A stretch of 64,000 nt of DNA from Hydractinia symbiolongicarpus (lineage: Eukaryota > Cnidaria > Hydrozoa > Anthoathecata > Hydractiniidae), in NCBI RefSeq assembly GCF_029227915.1, contig NC_079888.1, positions 17,834,001 through 17,898,000 of the forward strand. Direction: 5' to 3'. A model generated the notes under the pieces. The model ran no database searches and was not told the DNA's origin. It saw only the letters and a program-made list of their open reading frames with translations. Made by a program: the position numbers and the translations under genes. Positions 26,901 to 37,284 of this stretch are shown in pieces. How positions within the stretch are numbered: position 1 is the stretch's first letter; each line of letters starts with the position of its first letter.

Positions 26901-29900
26901 TATATCTCTCTTCATTGTCAATATCAGCACGTGGACAGTAAAGGTTAAAGATATGAACATGATTGCCACTCTCAGTTTCGTGAACTGTTATCACTGCTCT
27001 ACCTAAAAATATAAAAATAGTGAGAATTAAAGTCCCTAATTTATTTTCACCATAAAAGTTTACACAAACCACACATACCACATCTCGCGCACATCGTTTA
27101 ATGTCTTTTCTAATACAGATCTGTTAAGTCGAAAGGATTAATCTAACATCAAATATATTCGTGCATTTCCTTCGCTCACAAGGTGAAGGGTCTATTTAAG
27201 AGACAAGAGAGAACGTCCTCCACCATACCTTAGTTTAAAGGGTCAATTGTGGAAGTCCCATGAAATGCCACATACTGATGGTGTCACTTTAAAAAACACC
27301 CAGTCCGCTCTGTGAACGGTTGGCGCTAGGAAGGGCATCCAGACGTAAAACAATGCCAAAACTCTTTATTAATGGCCGTAAGAATAGTTGATCAGATAAA
27401 CTGCGTAAACGGGGCTGGAACTCTAAGGAGTGAAGGTGTCGCGCACGGTAGGACAGATGTCAGGTGTGAGCATCGTCAGACCGTTAAGGTAGATGACACT
27501 AGGTTGAGGATGGCTAGTGTAAATGTTGGTACTCTGAGAGGTAGAGCAGGTGAAGTAGTTGAAATGTTAGAACGTAGATCTGTTGATATGTGTTGTGTTC
27601 AGGAAGTCAGGTGGAGAGGAGCTTCAGTGAGATTTGTGGAAGGTAGTAGGGCAAGGTATAAGCTTTTTTGGATTGGTAATAGTGGTGGATATGGAGGAGT
27701 TGGCATATTCGTTGAAGAGAAGTGGGTAGAAAAAGTAATACATGTTATGCGTGTTAATAGTCTTATTATAGTGATAAAGTTTTTGGTAGGTAAAAGGATT
27801 GTCACTTTTCTGTCAGTTTATGCTCCACAGTGTGGACTCAGTGAGGAAGATAAAGATAAGTTTTATGATGAGTTAACAGCAGTCACATGGTGGGCGGCGA
27901 CTTTAATGGTCATGTTGGGAAGTCATCTGAAAGTTATAGAGGTGTGCATAGAGGCTATGGATTTGGGAGCAGAAATAGGGAAGGGGAGAGATTTATTGCG
28001 TTTGAAATGGCAACGAACATGGTGGTTTGCAACACATCATTCAGTAAGAGACAGAGTAGGCTGATAACATATGAGTCAGGTGGTTGTAAGACACAGATAG
28101 ATTACTTTTTGGTTAGAAAGTCAGACAAGAAAGTGGTGAAGGACGCGAAAGTTATATCGGGGGAAGAATGTGTTTCCCAGCATAGGTTGCTGGTTTGTGA
28201 TATTATCTTGAAGAGTGTTAAGACAAGGGAAAGTACAGGCCCCGTCGTAAAGTCTGGAAGCTGAAGGAAGAGATTGTAGCAAGACAATTTAGTGCAAAAG
28301 TTCAGCAGTTAGCCCACAATGGTCAATGTGATAGTGACAATGTTGAAAGTATTTGGACTACTTTGAAGAATTGTCTTCGAGAAGCTTCTAATGATATCTG
28401 TGGGTGGACGAAAGGACCAGCTAGACATAGACAGATGTGTTAAGAAGGGAAGACCAGCGCAACAAGGTATTCAAGATAGCAAAGCAAATAAAGAAGACTA
28501 ATCAAGATGTTGTAGGTGAGAAGTGTATTGGTTAGCACAGAGGAGAAAAAGGTAGCTTGGAAGAATCATTATCAGAGGTTGCTTAACACTGAGTTTGATT
28601 GGGATGAGGATAATTTGTCTGATGATGATGTTGTAGAAGGGGCAGCTATGCAGATCAAGACAGGATGGGTAGTGGAGGCTATTAGGAAATTGAAGATTGG
28701 CAAGACTGCAGGAGTATCAGGTATTGTTGCAGAGATGGTAAAAGCATCTGGGTATATTGGAGTTGAGCTTACTACAAGTCTTGCTAATCAGATTATAAAG
28801 GATTGTGCTATACCGAGTGAGTGGCAGTCGAGTGTAATAGAAAATTGTTTTAAGGGCAAGGGTGATGCATAGAAAAAAGTAACTATAGAGGTTTGAAGTT
28901 GGTTTATCAAGTAATGAAAGATATTGAAAGAGTGATTGATAAATTACTTAGAGAAAGAATTGATATAGATAAGATGCAATTTGGTTTTGTTCCAGGGCGT
29001 GGCACTACAGATGCAATATTTTTACTCAGACAGCTTCATTTATTTGCCTTTGTAGATTTTGAGAAAGCTTTTGATAGAGTGCCATGTAAAGTTATTTGGT
29101 GGGCTATGAGAAAATAAGGTGTGGATGAGTGGCTAGTTACGATGGTACAGTCTATGTACAGCAATGCTAGAAGTCGTGTCAGGATTACCGATTCACTTAG
29201 TGATGAATTTAGTGTAAATGTTGGTGTACATCAGGGTTCTGTACTTAGTCCTTTGTTGTTTGTTCTAGTCATAGAAGCGCTGTCGATGGAGTTCAGAACA
29301 GATTGTCCATGGGAGTTATTGTATGCAGATGATTTGGTTCTCATAGCAGAGTTGATGGAAGAATTAGTTGAAAAGTTTGAGAGGTGGAAGAAAGGACTAG
29401 AAGAGAAAGGGCTAAGGGTGAACACAGCAAAGTCTAAAGTCATGATTAGTAGCATTGCAGCCAAGTGTGACCTTGCAGTTGGAAAGTGGCCTTGTGGAGT
29501 TTGCAGGAAAGGGGTTGGTAGTAACTCAATTTTTTGTCAGACTTGCAGGCATTGGGTACATAAGAAGTGCAGTAGTATTGGTGGAAGGTGAAGAGCTGAC
29601 ATTCAGTTTGTATGCAAGCGTTGCAAAAGTGAGATTATAGAAAATGAAGTATGATGATGACAAGACGTAATCATGTTGGATAAACAAGTAATAAACTCCC
29701 TTTTTTTACAAAGAACCTTATTATACCTTCAGCGTCAAGGTCTTTTAATTCTTCATCTGTGAATGCTAACATGTTTTCACCAAACACATCACACGGTTGG
29801 TTCTGCAAAATGCCAGTTATTCCTTCTTCGGCAGAAATGGGGCAGAATTTCTGTTTACAATATGTTGCAACACCTATGGAAATATATAAAGAAGGAAATA

Positions 29901-31685
29901 ATTAAAAACAAAAATAATGTAAAAACACACATGTTAAAACTTAAATAAAGTTTGTAAAGTCACAGCCTTGTATTCAAGATATTAACTAGAAATTCACAAT
30001 GGTTGCTGTCATCATTTTCCACAAAAATTTTTTTTAATTGTTGTCTCTATTGTTTTCAGCTTGGAACGTATGAGATTGTTACTTTTGACGATTAAAAAGA
30101 TATTGGGGTTGTTACTTTTAACGATTAAAAAGATTTTGGGGTTTAAAAGTATTTTAATAACACATCAACACGTATGTTTGGAAACGGTTGGTATGACCCA
30201 TATTTGGGGAACTTGCCACCAAGGCTGACAAAAAAGTAATTAAATGTGTTTGAAATTTATTTTGGGTGAGATGTTTCTGGACCATCGTTTTGGACTACTC
30301 CTTTTATTGAGGTAGTATTGCCTGACTTATCAGGAATCCCTTTTTTCCAAATTTTTGACAGCTTTTGAAAGTCATACAAAACGTCATTATAGACTTTTGA
30401 GTCCTATTACCTGGTTCATTTCTTGTTTGAAAGATTTCCAGTCTATGATGGACTTTGTTTTTGATGATTACCGTTTACAGAAATCTCTTTCGATGATGGC
30501 TATTATTAATTCATCAGTGACCCATGGCTTAGCTTGTCCAGAAAATCTATGTGCTTTGAAAGGGGCATGTTTGTTGGCCACTGCTTAAACTTGATTCCAC
30601 TGATGCCTAAATCTATGACACCAGTTTTAGAAATACAAGAATTGTTAGAAAGAAAAAGAGTGCTACTATTTTCTGTAACACATGTTGGCTTTGTAATATG
30701 TTATTAAAAAGGAGTTTATTCAAACATTGTTTAAACTGGGTACACAGGTTTTCGGTACTGTCCACATTACTACCTCAAGGTGGCCTGTAAACCTTTTCAG
30801 AAAGTGGTTATCCAAGCTTTTATTAACAAAAATCAAAACACTTTCACCTCTATTCCAATCATTTCTACAACAAACATGGCCATCAATTTTAACATCATTG
30901 TCAGTGGCTTTAAATAGGATTTTGAAAGTAACGATCTTATGATCGTCAGGTTTAAAACGTTGGGAGAAAGATTAGTAAAGGATGAAAAAAATATTAGACA
31001 ATAACGAAAATTATTTTTAGTATATAACTAGTTGTTAGTCAATTGAAAATTTGCCTGTCATACATATTTTCTATTCAATGCATGCATCCTTGCATGTCGT
31101 TAACATGATAGATAAGCCTGTATTAATTGATGTTACTTTTGTTAAATAAGGTTGTTTGTTCGTATTTTAATTTGATATACCTGAATACCCTCCCTTCTTT
31201 CTTGAAAAGCTAAAAAAAGCCAAGTATCCATCTACATTTGCAATGTCTTCTGTAAGCAGATTCCCTGTAATAAATAACATACAGTACAATAGTCAGTCCC
31301 AATACTAAACACAATTTATACTACCTAACACCGTTTTTTTATTTAATCATTTTTTTAATCAACTTATTGTGATATATGTTAATACTCGTGAGGGTAAAAT
31401 TTCCCTACTAATTTTCTTTTAGTTTGGCAAATTGACAATAAAAAGATACACAACAAAACATGGTGTGGCCAAATGATTTTTGATAATAATGCCTTATTCT
31501 GGTCTTTATACAGTAGCTTGGATTGTGTGCATCTACTTGTCTCACTATAATAAAATTCACTTACTCGTTATCTTTGTCTCCTGTAAACAAATTATATCAG
31601 CTCCAAATGAATCAAATAACAATTTCAATATGCTTGATTTATTGTATGCTCTAATGCCATTAATATTCCATGTGATAATTTTCAT
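23947..31685 (-). CDS. APEX2: AP endonuclease 2 (APEX2), 6 exons, 506 residues
   Basis: Exons in transcript order: 31685-31565, 31264-31181, 29873-29727, 27002-26837, 25373-25307, 24882-23947. All splice sites are GT-AG and phases match, giving 507 codons including the stop; human APEX2 is 518 residues. It is a nuclear 3'-5' exonuclease, phosphodiesterase and weak AP endonuclease of base-excision repair. Visible: N-terminal [13 protein letters not shown], metal-binding E36 (LQETK), Y-C-P-R-A-D, D180/N182 (GDLN), D281 (RIDY) and D307-H308 (GSDHCP). A PCNA-binding PIP box QQRIKSYF lies at 340-347. A C-terminal GRF zinc finger lies at about 456-506, with C459, H462, C485 and C499 as likely ligands. 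Nothing is broken. A possible ATTAAA poly(A) signal lies 24 bp past the stop. Introns 2 and 3 host LINE remnants. Confidence 0.95.
26456..26576. repeat. Two-copy tandem duplication, about 60 bp, in APEX2 intron 4
   Basis: The unit AACCAATCACATTGCGC...TTTTACCCGGGTAATAAT occurs twice head to tail with a few substitutions. No coding potential. Confidence 0.75.
27230..29690 (+). mobile_element. Decayed non-LTR retrotransposon (endonuclease plus reverse transcriptase)
   Basis: Inserted antisense in APEX2 intron 3. From 5' to 3': a leader with GGCGCTAGGAAGGGCATCC; an APE-type endonuclease (about 27372-28264) with [34 protein letters not shown], then after a frameshift near 27885 GGDFNGHVG and a C-terminal H-R motif; a linker with stops; and a reverse transcriptase (28516-29464) with [42 protein letters not shown] and the catalytic YADD. 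The C-terminus carries a Cys/His finger (CGVC, FCQTC, WVHKKC). The frame is broken by the frameshift and by stops near 28264, 28441, 28872 and 29117, so it is inactive. Layout resembles the craniofacial-development-protein-2-like (RTE/BovB-type) LINEs; the clade is not certain. Exact ends were not determined. Confidence 0.85.
30270..30960 (-). pseudogene. Fragment of a second non-LTR retrotransposon
   Basis: In APEX2 intron 2, same strand as APEX2. The minus-strand translation gives an endonuclease-like stretch, [20 protein letters not shown] then VNKSL (about 30880-30800), resembling the Y-x-x-x-R-x-D-R...GGG-V-x-I-Y-V segment of LINE endonucleases. A further stretch, [18 protein letters not shown] then ERDFCKR (about 30545-30475), followed by [12 protein letters not shown], matches the linker between endonuclease and RT of Jockey/CR1-type elements. 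It has stops and frameshifts, and no RT core was seen. The sequence differs from the neighbouring LINE in intron 3. Confidence 0.6.
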
Positions 31686-31871
31686 TTTTTAAACCTCTAC
31701 ATATTTTAAACAATCAATGATTGATGATTGATTGATGATTCCATAGGCAAAAGTCACACACACACAAATAGTTCTTCTGAAAAACATAATAGTGCTGTTT
31801 TAACACTAACACAATCAAATATTGAGAAATTAAACAAGCACTTACACTGTACCGTGCGATGTTTGATTGAG

Positions 31872-33476
31872 ATTATTTTCCGTTCTGGATGTAGGGTTTC
31901 GAAGGTAGAGATAATATGAGAGCGTTGCCCTCGATTCCAGGCCTTTTTTAACTTTTTTAACGGGGTCAGAAACCATGCCTATATGCCGAACCTTCTGCTG
32001 CACCACCAAAGGGTGGATGTGTGAGGCATATTATCTCTACCTTCAAAACCCTACATCCAGAACACAAAACAATCTCCATCAAACATGGCACCGTAAGTGC
32101 TCGTTTAATTTCTCAATTATTTTCCATCCTGGCTTCCGGCTTTCCCGATAGAGGCAATGTGAGATTTTTAAGCAGGCGTCTTTTTCAGGCCCCAGATTTA
32201 ACAGGTGTATCAAACATACTAGGTTTCTTAGTTTCATAACTTTATTTTAATTCAAATTATTTACATCTTAATCTAATTTCGCTCATAGTTATACCTTTAC
32301 TTAATGATTTTGATGTTGAAGTGGCTTTTGTACTATGCGCAGAAAATATGTTAGTATCCATACCAGCTTTTATCAAACAAGATTTTACCCATCTTCCAAT
32401 TGTACTTGCGTCACCAGTTTATGCGGTGGATACGGACTGATGAAAAGCGCGACAAAAACACCTCTAATGCCAAACGTTTTCGGTAGATAGTGTCGTAAGT
32501 TTGACAAAACGCACAAATTTTCATTCTCATATTTGTTGAATTCTAGCAGTGCCACGTGGAAACCAGGTCTTGTTAATTTGGTTATTTTGTGGACTCACAT
32601 TGTACGGGTGTCTGTCATGTGTATAAAGCAAATATCCAAATACCAAACTGTTTGGTCGCTTTGACGACCTCTCAGTCAACTGAAGTAATGTTAATTTATC
32701 ACAAGGCCCTAAACCGTTCAAATAAGCGAGTACTTTTTAGCGTCAAAAGTAAATGCATAAAGTGGGAAGGAAGATCTTTCTCAAAAGATCCCCCTCATTA
32801 CTCTTTTTATAATAGGGTGTTTTCTTACAGGCTCTCCTCCTGCGAAGGGTAGAAAACTTGACAATGCTGATCTTGCCGTGTTTACAGCAGAATATTCATT
32901 TGTTGCATTTTTCATCAAATATACAAGATACTCTGCAACTGTATTTACAGTTGCATGAAAGGGATCCAAGTCCCTTCATTACAGTACCAAATAAATCTAT
33001 TAATTCACGGTGCGTATTGTTTTTGTGTTCCATCACTCCATCCTTTGATGATGACATCAACCATCTCCTCTGAAATATTTCGCATTCCGAGGGATTTCCT
33101 GACAGCTTGCATGCCAGTAATTTCATATTTGGGAGTAATGGGTGCGTCTCCTGTGGTTGTGATGGTAAATTTAACAGCTTCTGAGCCAACACGTGTATGG
33201 CTTCCATATTTGAAGTTATGAAATTTGTTTTCTTACTGAAATAATAATCAAAATATGTCACCTAATATGCTATTTAAGTCTTGGATAAATATTTTTTTAT
33301 ATTATAAATGATTAAGCCAAAGTATTCCTAAGATACACCACTATAACCGCACTGCACTCACCTTCACTTCCGCTTTACTTTAGATCTGAAATAAACACAG
33401 CAGACTTCTGGAATCGAGCGCAGGGCTATTATATTGTCTCTCGAGAGAAAGCCAGAAGCCGGAATGGAAAATAATT
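31872..33476. mobile_element. Inverted-repeat-bounded element with tyrosine recombinase remnant
   Basis: About 70 bp at 31872-31940 (ATTATTTTCCGTTCTGG...CTCGATTCCAG) is matched imperfectly by the reverse complement of about 33408-33476 (ATTATTTTCCATTCCGG...CTCGATTCCAG). A partial direct copy lies at 32115-32165, and an inverted copy of the middle part at 32029-32063. Between them is a decayed tyrosine-recombinase gene. Inverted ends plus a tyrosine recombinase recall DIRS-type or Crypton-like elements; no reverse transcriptase was found, so the type is open. The left edge is under 200 bp upstream of the APEX2 start codon. Confidence 0.55.
32527..33222 (-). pseudogene. Tyrosine recombinase (DIRS/Crypton-like) remnant
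   Basis: Minus-strand pieces in different frames line up with the N-terminal and core-binding region of cnidarian-type tyrosine recombinases. 33222-33005 has LGMRNISEEMVDVIIKGW then SDGTQKQY. 32960-32784 has ATVNTVAEYLVYLMKN, YSAVNTARSALSSFL, KHPIIKRVMRGIF. 32740-32527 has KVLAYLNGLGPCDKLTLLQLT. Frameshifts lie near 33000 and 32780, and stops are present. The C-terminal catalytic half (R...H-x-x-R...Y) is not recognisable, so the product is inactive. Confidence 0.65.
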
Positions 33477-34853
33477 ATTTACAACTAAGCAATATTAGAC
33501 TATTTGAAAAATTTTACTAGTATTAATTTCTATGAATCAAAAGATAACCTTCAATATTTGAAGATTAAAATAATATCTTATTTCATTGCCAAAGCTCACT
33601 AATACTGAAATAAATCATTTTTAGAAAAAATTTTTACGTATTGAATGAAATAATTTTCTTTGCACTCTTTAACTTCGATAAATTGTTGTGCTGCAACATG
33701 AACATTTAAAAAGACAAAAATTTCTCCTTATCTTTTCCACCATTATCTTTTTTAATCAATTTTTTATTATTATCTATTTTAATCACATTTATTTTTTATT
33801 ATTATGGTGTCTAGGTAATTATATTCATTTGATTATTATCAAAAAATCATGTATGTTATTTATATTCCCTTAGGTCATTATTTTATTCTATTCTTTATGC
33901 TCATCTTAGATAATTGCTGTAATTTTGTATGTAATTATTCACCAGGCAATTATTTCTGATTAATATTTTTATAAATAGACACACTTTTTCTTTACATGAA
34001 TTTTAAAGAGTACATTTATGATGAATCAAAGTCAAGACTAATTTTATAACATTTGTCAAATCAACTTCAAACAAGTTTAATTAAAAATTAATATGCACTG
34101 GGTACACTCAGTACTGTTTACACTGACTACCTAGTAAGTTTTGTTTTGTTTCAGTGTCAGCCATTTTTATTTCTTAAGTGTGTCTTCTTAGGTTAAGTCA
34201 ATTTTTAATTTTTCAAACTCAATATTATTGTCACTCTAGAATTTGTCAGTTCAATTTTTTAGTTTATTTAAAAAATTTTGTGAAAATTTATTTTAGTTTG
34301 AACATATTCACAAGTTACAAACAAGTCAATTCTCAATAACCTAATCGGCATTACAATTGTTGCTCTTGAAAATTTTGTGTTAATTTTAGCGTCAAGATTC
34401 AGAGCTTTTTTGGAGGCGGTAGTTGTTTATCTGTCGTTCTTATTCGGCGATTTGGTTCATCTTTGTTGCTGTAGTGATAATTGACATTTTCCTTAATTGA
34501 AGAATCACATTTGTGCTACATCTGCCATTTTTTTAAATTTCGCAGGGTGAAAACAAACCAGTTCGTAGGGGGGAAGAATGCTAAAAAATGTGGAAATGAA
34601 AGAATAATTAGCTAACGAAAGGTAAACGCAATAAAATATGGTCTGGAAATGCTTAGATATCTAGATTTTGCTCCAAAAAATTATCTGTGCTCAAACGTCC
34701 TAACATTATTTTTAAAACTCCAAAATGTGTCTAGCTCTCTGCACTCTCTTCACCTAAAGTATGGAAACTTTTCACCTCGAAAAAATTGTTATGACGTCAA
34801 ATCGAATTGCCAAATTAGCTGTATATTGGTTGGACTAAAAATATTAGGCTAAA
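33477..34853. other. Gene-free AT-rich spacer
   Basis: Very AT-rich sequence with no recognised family on either strand. No tRNA-like fold or strong repeat was noticed. Confidence 0.55.
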
Positions 34854-34858
34854 CTATA

Positions 34859-35995
34859 AATACCCCCCGTAAAAAAATAAGACTATAAAACACAGTTGGA
34901 CAGTTAAACTAAAGCAAAATATCAACAAACATACCAAGTTGGTTTGTTACACTAAACATTTCGCAATATAACAACTTCGCTTTCATGATTCTATAGGTTA
35001 GCCTCTATTTCGTTCTTTAAATAGTTTCCTTATTCATTTAATATTTTTAGTTATTAGAAAACATTTATATAATGTTATATAATATTTTTTTAAACTGGTT
35101 TAATTTTAAAAACAAAGCTTTTGCTCCTATCCCTCTTAACTATCTAAAACCATTTTCAACTATTTTTCTGAGTAGCTGCATTGCTGCGTACTTGAGTTGC
35201 TGCGTAGCTGAGCATCTACGTTGCTGTATTGCTGAGTAGCTGAGCATCTACGTTGCTGCATTGCTGTGTACCTGAGCATCTATGTTGCTGTAGTGGTAAA
35301 TAGCTGCATTGCTGCGTAGCTGAGTACGTTGCTGCATTGCTGAGTAGATGCGTTGCTACGTAGCTGAGCATCTACGTTGCTGTATTGCTGAGCAGATACG
35401 TTGCTGGGTAGCTGTGTTGCTGCGTAGCTGAGCATCTACATTGCTGCGTACTTGAGTAGCTGCGTAGCTGAGCATCTACGTTGCTGCATTGCTGAGTAGA
35501 TGCGTTGCTACGTAGCTGAGCATCTACGTTGCTGTATTGCTGAGCAGATGCGTTGCTGGGTAGCTGTGTTGCTGCGTAGCTGAGCATCTACATTGCTGCG
35601 TACTTGAGTAGCTGCGTAGCTGAGCATCTACGTTGCTGCATTGCTGAGTAGATAGGTTGCTACGTAGCTGAGCATCTATGTTGCTGTATTGCTGAGCAGA
35701 TGCGTTGCTGGGTAGCTATGTTGCTGCGTAGCTGAGCATCTACATTGCTGCGTACTTGAGTAGCTGCGTAGCTGAGCATCTACGTTGCTGCATTGCTGAG
35801 TAGATGGTTTGCTGTGTAGCTGAGCATCTACGTTGCTGTATTGCTGATTAGATGCGTTGCTGAGTAGCTGTGTTGCTGCGTAGCTAAGCATCTACGTTGC
35901 TGCATTGCTGAGTAGCTGCGTAGCTGAGCATCTACGTTGCTGTATTGCTGAGTAGGTGCGTTGTTACGTAGTTTTAATTTTTTACGGGGGGTATT
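34859..35995. mobile_element. Non-autonomous TIR element carrying a minisatellite
   Basis: The left end AATACCCCCCGTAAAAAA is matched by the reverse complement of the right end (ending at 35995); similarity continues to about 28 bp with a few mismatches. The 5-bp direct repeat CTATA flanks both ends (34854-34858 and 35996-36000), fitting a target-site duplication. The interior has about 300 bp of AT-rich DNA followed by about 800 bp of tandem repeats and no gene. The superfamily is not identifiable from one copy. Confidence 0.7.
35168..35968. repeat. Higher-order minisatellite, GTAGCTGAGCATCTACGTTGCTG units
   Basis: Short units built from GTTGCTG, GCTGAGTAG and GAGCATCTAC are arranged in a higher-order repeat. 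The variant AGCATCTACATTGCTGCG recurs at 35431, 35583 and 35735, a period of 152 bp. Reading frames rich in Ser, Gln, Thr and Ala on the minus strand are repeat artefacts. Confidence 0.9.
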
Positions 35996-36000
35996 CTATA

Positions 36001-36464
36001 GTTGCTCCAAATATTAATATACACACTTAGCTATACAGGTAAAAAACCAATCACTCAAGTGCAAAGTCCAAAAGAATAACAGTCAACTCATGTGATGAAA
36101 TAGAAGCATAAAAAACCAAATTCACTCAGCAGTGAAATATCAAATAGAACCCTAGGTATAAATGATGTTGGACTTATGTTATAGCTAGTTATTGAAAATT
36201 GGAAACCGCCTGGGACAAGCAAAGAAGTGTCGTTTTGACAAAAAAGTTTATATGGTATATAGTCGTCTCCATCTCCACGTTTCTTCTAAACAAAAATCAG
36301 TGTTCTTCCTCCAACCCAAATTTGTTCACTTGACATTCCAAGGAGAAGGTAGCTATATCTTTAATCTATTACGGAGCGGTTTTAGAATTTCCCCTTTACA
36401 GCAGAAGACAGTAATACAAATAACCAACGACCAACTATCATATTATTTACAATTATCTATCTAA
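36001..36464. other. Short spacer between the two minisatellites
   Basis: No recognised gene. A 90-codon plus-strand frame (36192-36464) has no family resemblance and runs into the following repeat. Confidence 0.5.
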
Positions 36465-36868
36465 GTATTTGTTATCATCCAACGACCAACGACGACAATC
36501 AAGAAAAAGTATTTGTTATCATCCAATGGCCAACGACCAACGACCAACGATGACAATCAAGAAAAAGTATTTGTTATCATCCAACGACCAACGATGACAA
36601 TCAAGAAAAAGTAATTGTTATCATCCAATGGCCAACGACCAACGACCAACGATGACAATCAAGAAAAAGTAATTGTTATCATCCAATGGCCAACGACCAA
36701 CGACCAACGATGACAATCAAGAAAAAGTATTTGTTATCATCCAATGGCCAACGACCAACGACCAACGATGACAATTAGGAAAAAGTATTTGTTATGGTCC
36801 AACGACCAACTACCAACGAAACGGTTACGAGCAACAAATGGTTACGAGCCAACGGCCAACGACCAACG
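36465..36868. repeat. Minisatellite, 44/58-bp units with CCAACGACCAACGA core
   Basis: About seven units of the form GTATTTGTTATCATCC...GACAATCAAGAAAAA. Unit length alternates between 44 and 58 bp depending on whether the inner CCAACGA string is present two or three to four times. The array decays into CCAACGACCAACTACCAACG and ends near 36868. It lies about 400 bp beyond the 3' end of the ISXO2-type transposase gene. Confidence 0.9.
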
Positions 36869-37284
36869 ATAATTATATAAATCTATAAATCCTAGTAGGT
36901 GGATAAAACATTTTAAAATTTTAAAATTTCATATTTACTGCAAATTAAATACACAAAAATAATAGCCTGGTGATAAATTGTTTAAAAGGATTCCCGCATA
37001 GAATTTATAGTTAATATTTTTTGTTCTTGTCAAATTCAAGATTAAAATATATCTGCAAGGACAGTCGAATTGATTTCAAATATCAGTTTGTACAGAACGA
37101 AAAATTTCAATTCTTCTATCCGTCTGTTCTTGAGTGGAAATGTATCTAAACTCAAATGGAAATCTTTAAAGTTAAATAATAAGAACGAAGAAAAAGGCTT
37201 TTTTTAAAATTGCAACAAAATTTTTGAAAAACTTTTTATCTTGTAATTGAAATTAGGAATCCATTGAAAAAATCCGAATATAAA
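36869..37284. other. Spacer downstream of the transposase gene
   Basis: AT-rich, no open frame of note. Any right-hand terminus of the transposase element could lie here, but I could not identify one. Confidence 0.5.

Noticed and set aside
35372-35891. Two Ser/Gln/Thr-rich minus-strand frames
   Set aside because: They are translations of the minisatellite and repeat with it.
36465-36868. CRISPR-like alternation of repeats and spacers
   Set aside because: The spacers are themselves repeated, units vary between 44 and 58 bp, and the host is a eukaryote; this is a minisatellite.
34859-36868. The satellite element and the second minisatellite as one array
   Set aside because: Units are unrelated, and a TIR/TSD boundary at 35995-36000 separates them.
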